Origin: DAOUCP01 sp034432155
GTDB lineage: Bacteria > Chloroflexota > Anaerolineae > Epilineales > Epilineaceae
DNA: 6,792 nt
Direction of reading: 5' to 3'
Assembly: GCA_034432155.1 (NCBI GenBank)
Contig: DAOUCP010000128.1
Location: 1 to 6,792, forward strand
A model generated the notes under the pieces. That model saw nothing but the letters and a program-made list of their open reading frames with translations, was not told the origin of the DNA and did no database searches. This document shows positions 5,831 to 6,792 of the stretch, piece by piece. Position numbers and translations under genes: made by a program. Numbering within the stretch: position 1 is the stretch's first letter; each line of letters opens with the position of its first letter.

Positions 5831-6792
5831 GCTCCGAGGCTGAGCTGCTCCAGGCACTCGATGCATGTCTGGCTGCCATGCGCAGCGACCGTGGGGATAC
5901 CGCCACGGCGGCGGGCCACTACCCCGAGCTGGCCGACGAGCTCGAACCCCTTTTGGCCATCGCCGCCGAGCTCGAGGCCCAGCCGCCGCTGCCGATGCCC
6001 AGCCCCGAGTTCCGGAGTCGACTGGCGGTGCAGCTGGCCCATGCCCCGCCGCCACGAGCATGGCGGCGCCAGCGGCCGGCCATCTTCCCCTTGGGCGCCT
6101 TGCGATCGCGGCGGTCGCTGGCCTACGCAGTCGCGGTCGTGGTGGCCGCCGTCGCATTCCTGGCGGCGGGTGCCGTGCAGGCATCGGCCTCGGCGACGCC
6201 CGGTCAGCCTGCCTATTGGCTGAAGCGCCGGCTCGAGACGGTTCGGCTGCTTCTCGCGGGGGACGAGGCTGTGGCGCTGCACCTGAGCCTGGCGGATCGC
6301 CGCCTGGACGAGGCGGTCGCCTCGCCAGCCCACGGTGGTCTCTTGCTGGCCGATTTCAGCCGCGAGGTCACCGCGGCTCTGGTCGAGGCCGACGAGGCAC
6401 TCGAGGCCGGTGCGGCGCGAAGCTCAGTGGTCGATCCCCTTCTGGCCTGGTTGCACCGTTGCCGCGAACGGCTCCAGGTAGCGCGACCCACCTTGCCGCC
6501 CACCGCGTGGCGAGCGGCCTTGGCCCTGGTCGAGGAAGCGATCGCGGCGCTGACCACGGACGAGTCCCTCTCGAGCGTGGTGCCGCGCCTGGCGGATGCC
6601 CGGCAGTTGTTGCAGTCGCAGTGGCTGGCCGGGGGGGCTTGGCCCGATGTGGCGGCCGGCGATCGGCAGCCGATGGAGCGCGGCGGCGGGTCGGCCCTGT
6701 CGGCCACGGCGTGGTCAGCTGGGGCCCAGGCCGAGGCCCGGCGCGATTCGCCGCTTCGCCAGACCGTCGGCCAGGCTGCCGTGGCGGGGCGC
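5827..6792 (+). CDS. DUF5667-type single-pass membrane protein, putative sigma-factor partner, 3' truncated
   Basis: The ATG overlaps the sigma gene's stop in ATGA; the frame stays open to the last base (322 residues visible), so the C-terminus is missing. Visible order: a cytoplasmic helical region (1-70) with HYPELADELEPLLAIAAELE (31-50) and PSPEFRSRLAVQLA (58-71); a basic patch (78-96, WRRQRP and RSRRS); one membrane helix (about 98-117); then an extracytoplasmic part beginning PAYWLKRRLETVRLLLAGD (128-146) and LHLSLADRRLDEA (151-163). That YWLKRRLE...LADRRLDEA pattern is typical of DUF5667. A second helical stretch (about 173-267) and a Gly/Ala/Ser/Gln-rich tail follow. There is no H-x3-C-x2-C zinc anti-sigma motif. 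Coupling, topology and the cytoplasmic N-terminus make it a candidate anti-sigma or signal-transducing partner; this is inference, since DUF5667 has no defined function that I know of. Confidence 0.85.
   Translation, partial: MSSEAELLQALDACLAAMRSDRGDTATAAGHYPELADELEPLLAIAAELEAQPPLPMPSPEFRSRLAVQLAHAPPPRAWRRQRPAIFPLGALRSRRSLAYAVAVVVAAVAFLAAGAVQASASATPGQPAYWLKRRLETVRLLLAGDEAVALHLSLADRRLDEAVASPAHGGLLLADFSREVTAALVEADEALEAGAARSSVVDPLLAWLHRCRERLQVARPTLPPTAWRAALALVEEAIAALTTDESLSSVVPRLADARQLLQSQWLAGGAWPDVAAGDRQPMERGGGSALSATAWSAGAQAEARRDSPLRQTVGQAAVAGR

Noticed and set aside
5132..6184. 350-residue minus-strand open frame opposite the sigma/DUF5667 genes
   Set aside because: It is antisense to both genes, begins in low-complexity Pro/Arg sequence and has no family features.

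Overview
The window is a GC-rich, gene-dense bacterial segment. It has three complete protein genes (nth, a large surface protein, a sigma factor) and two genes cut by the window edges. No RNA gene, insertion sequence, CRISPR array or integrase was seen. The lineage looks like Chloroflexota (Anaerolineae-like or a relative). The grounds are high GC, a sigma-70-family factor translationally coupled to a single-pass membrane protein with a DUF5667-type domain, and a secreted beta-propeller/von Willebrand A (VWA) protein carrying a 'YLPYL' stalk motif. This assignment is inferred from gene style, not from a marker gene.

Layout: (1) 1-432 (+) is the 3' end of a gene encoding an Ala/Gly- and Pro/Thr-rich stalk followed by a carboxypeptidase-regulatory-like (Ig-fold) domain. 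(2) 433-558 is a convergent intergenic gap with two consecutive hairpins, the second a strong imperfect stem just past the nth stop. (3) 559-1236 (-) is nth, an endonuclease III with intact catalytic Lys/Asp and a 4Fe-4S cysteine motif. (4) 1237-1316 is an 80-base divergent promoter region with candidate -35/-10 elements on both strands. (5) 1317-5135 (+) is a 1272-residue exported protein: signal or anchor segment, beta-propeller blades interrupted by a Pro-rich linker built of a 27-base tandem repeat, a VWA domain, a DUF11-like beta domain, and a second VWA domain at the extreme C-terminus. (6) 5231-5830 (+) is a small sigma-70-family (ECF-like) factor. (7) 5827 to the window end (+) is an ATGA-overlapping membrane protein with a DUF5667-like extracytoplasmic domain, open at the right edge.

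How the genes may work together: nth is a housekeeping base-excision-repair gene and looks unrelated to its neighbours. The sigma factor and the DUF5667 protein very probably form one regulatory unit, with the membrane protein a candidate (unproven) anti-sigma or signal-sensing partner. The two-VWA propeller protein lies 95 bases upstream on the same strand. It could share a transcript with that pair or be its target, but the sequence alone does not show either. The most notable points are this gene arrangement and the nucleotide-level minisatellite inside the surface-protein gene.
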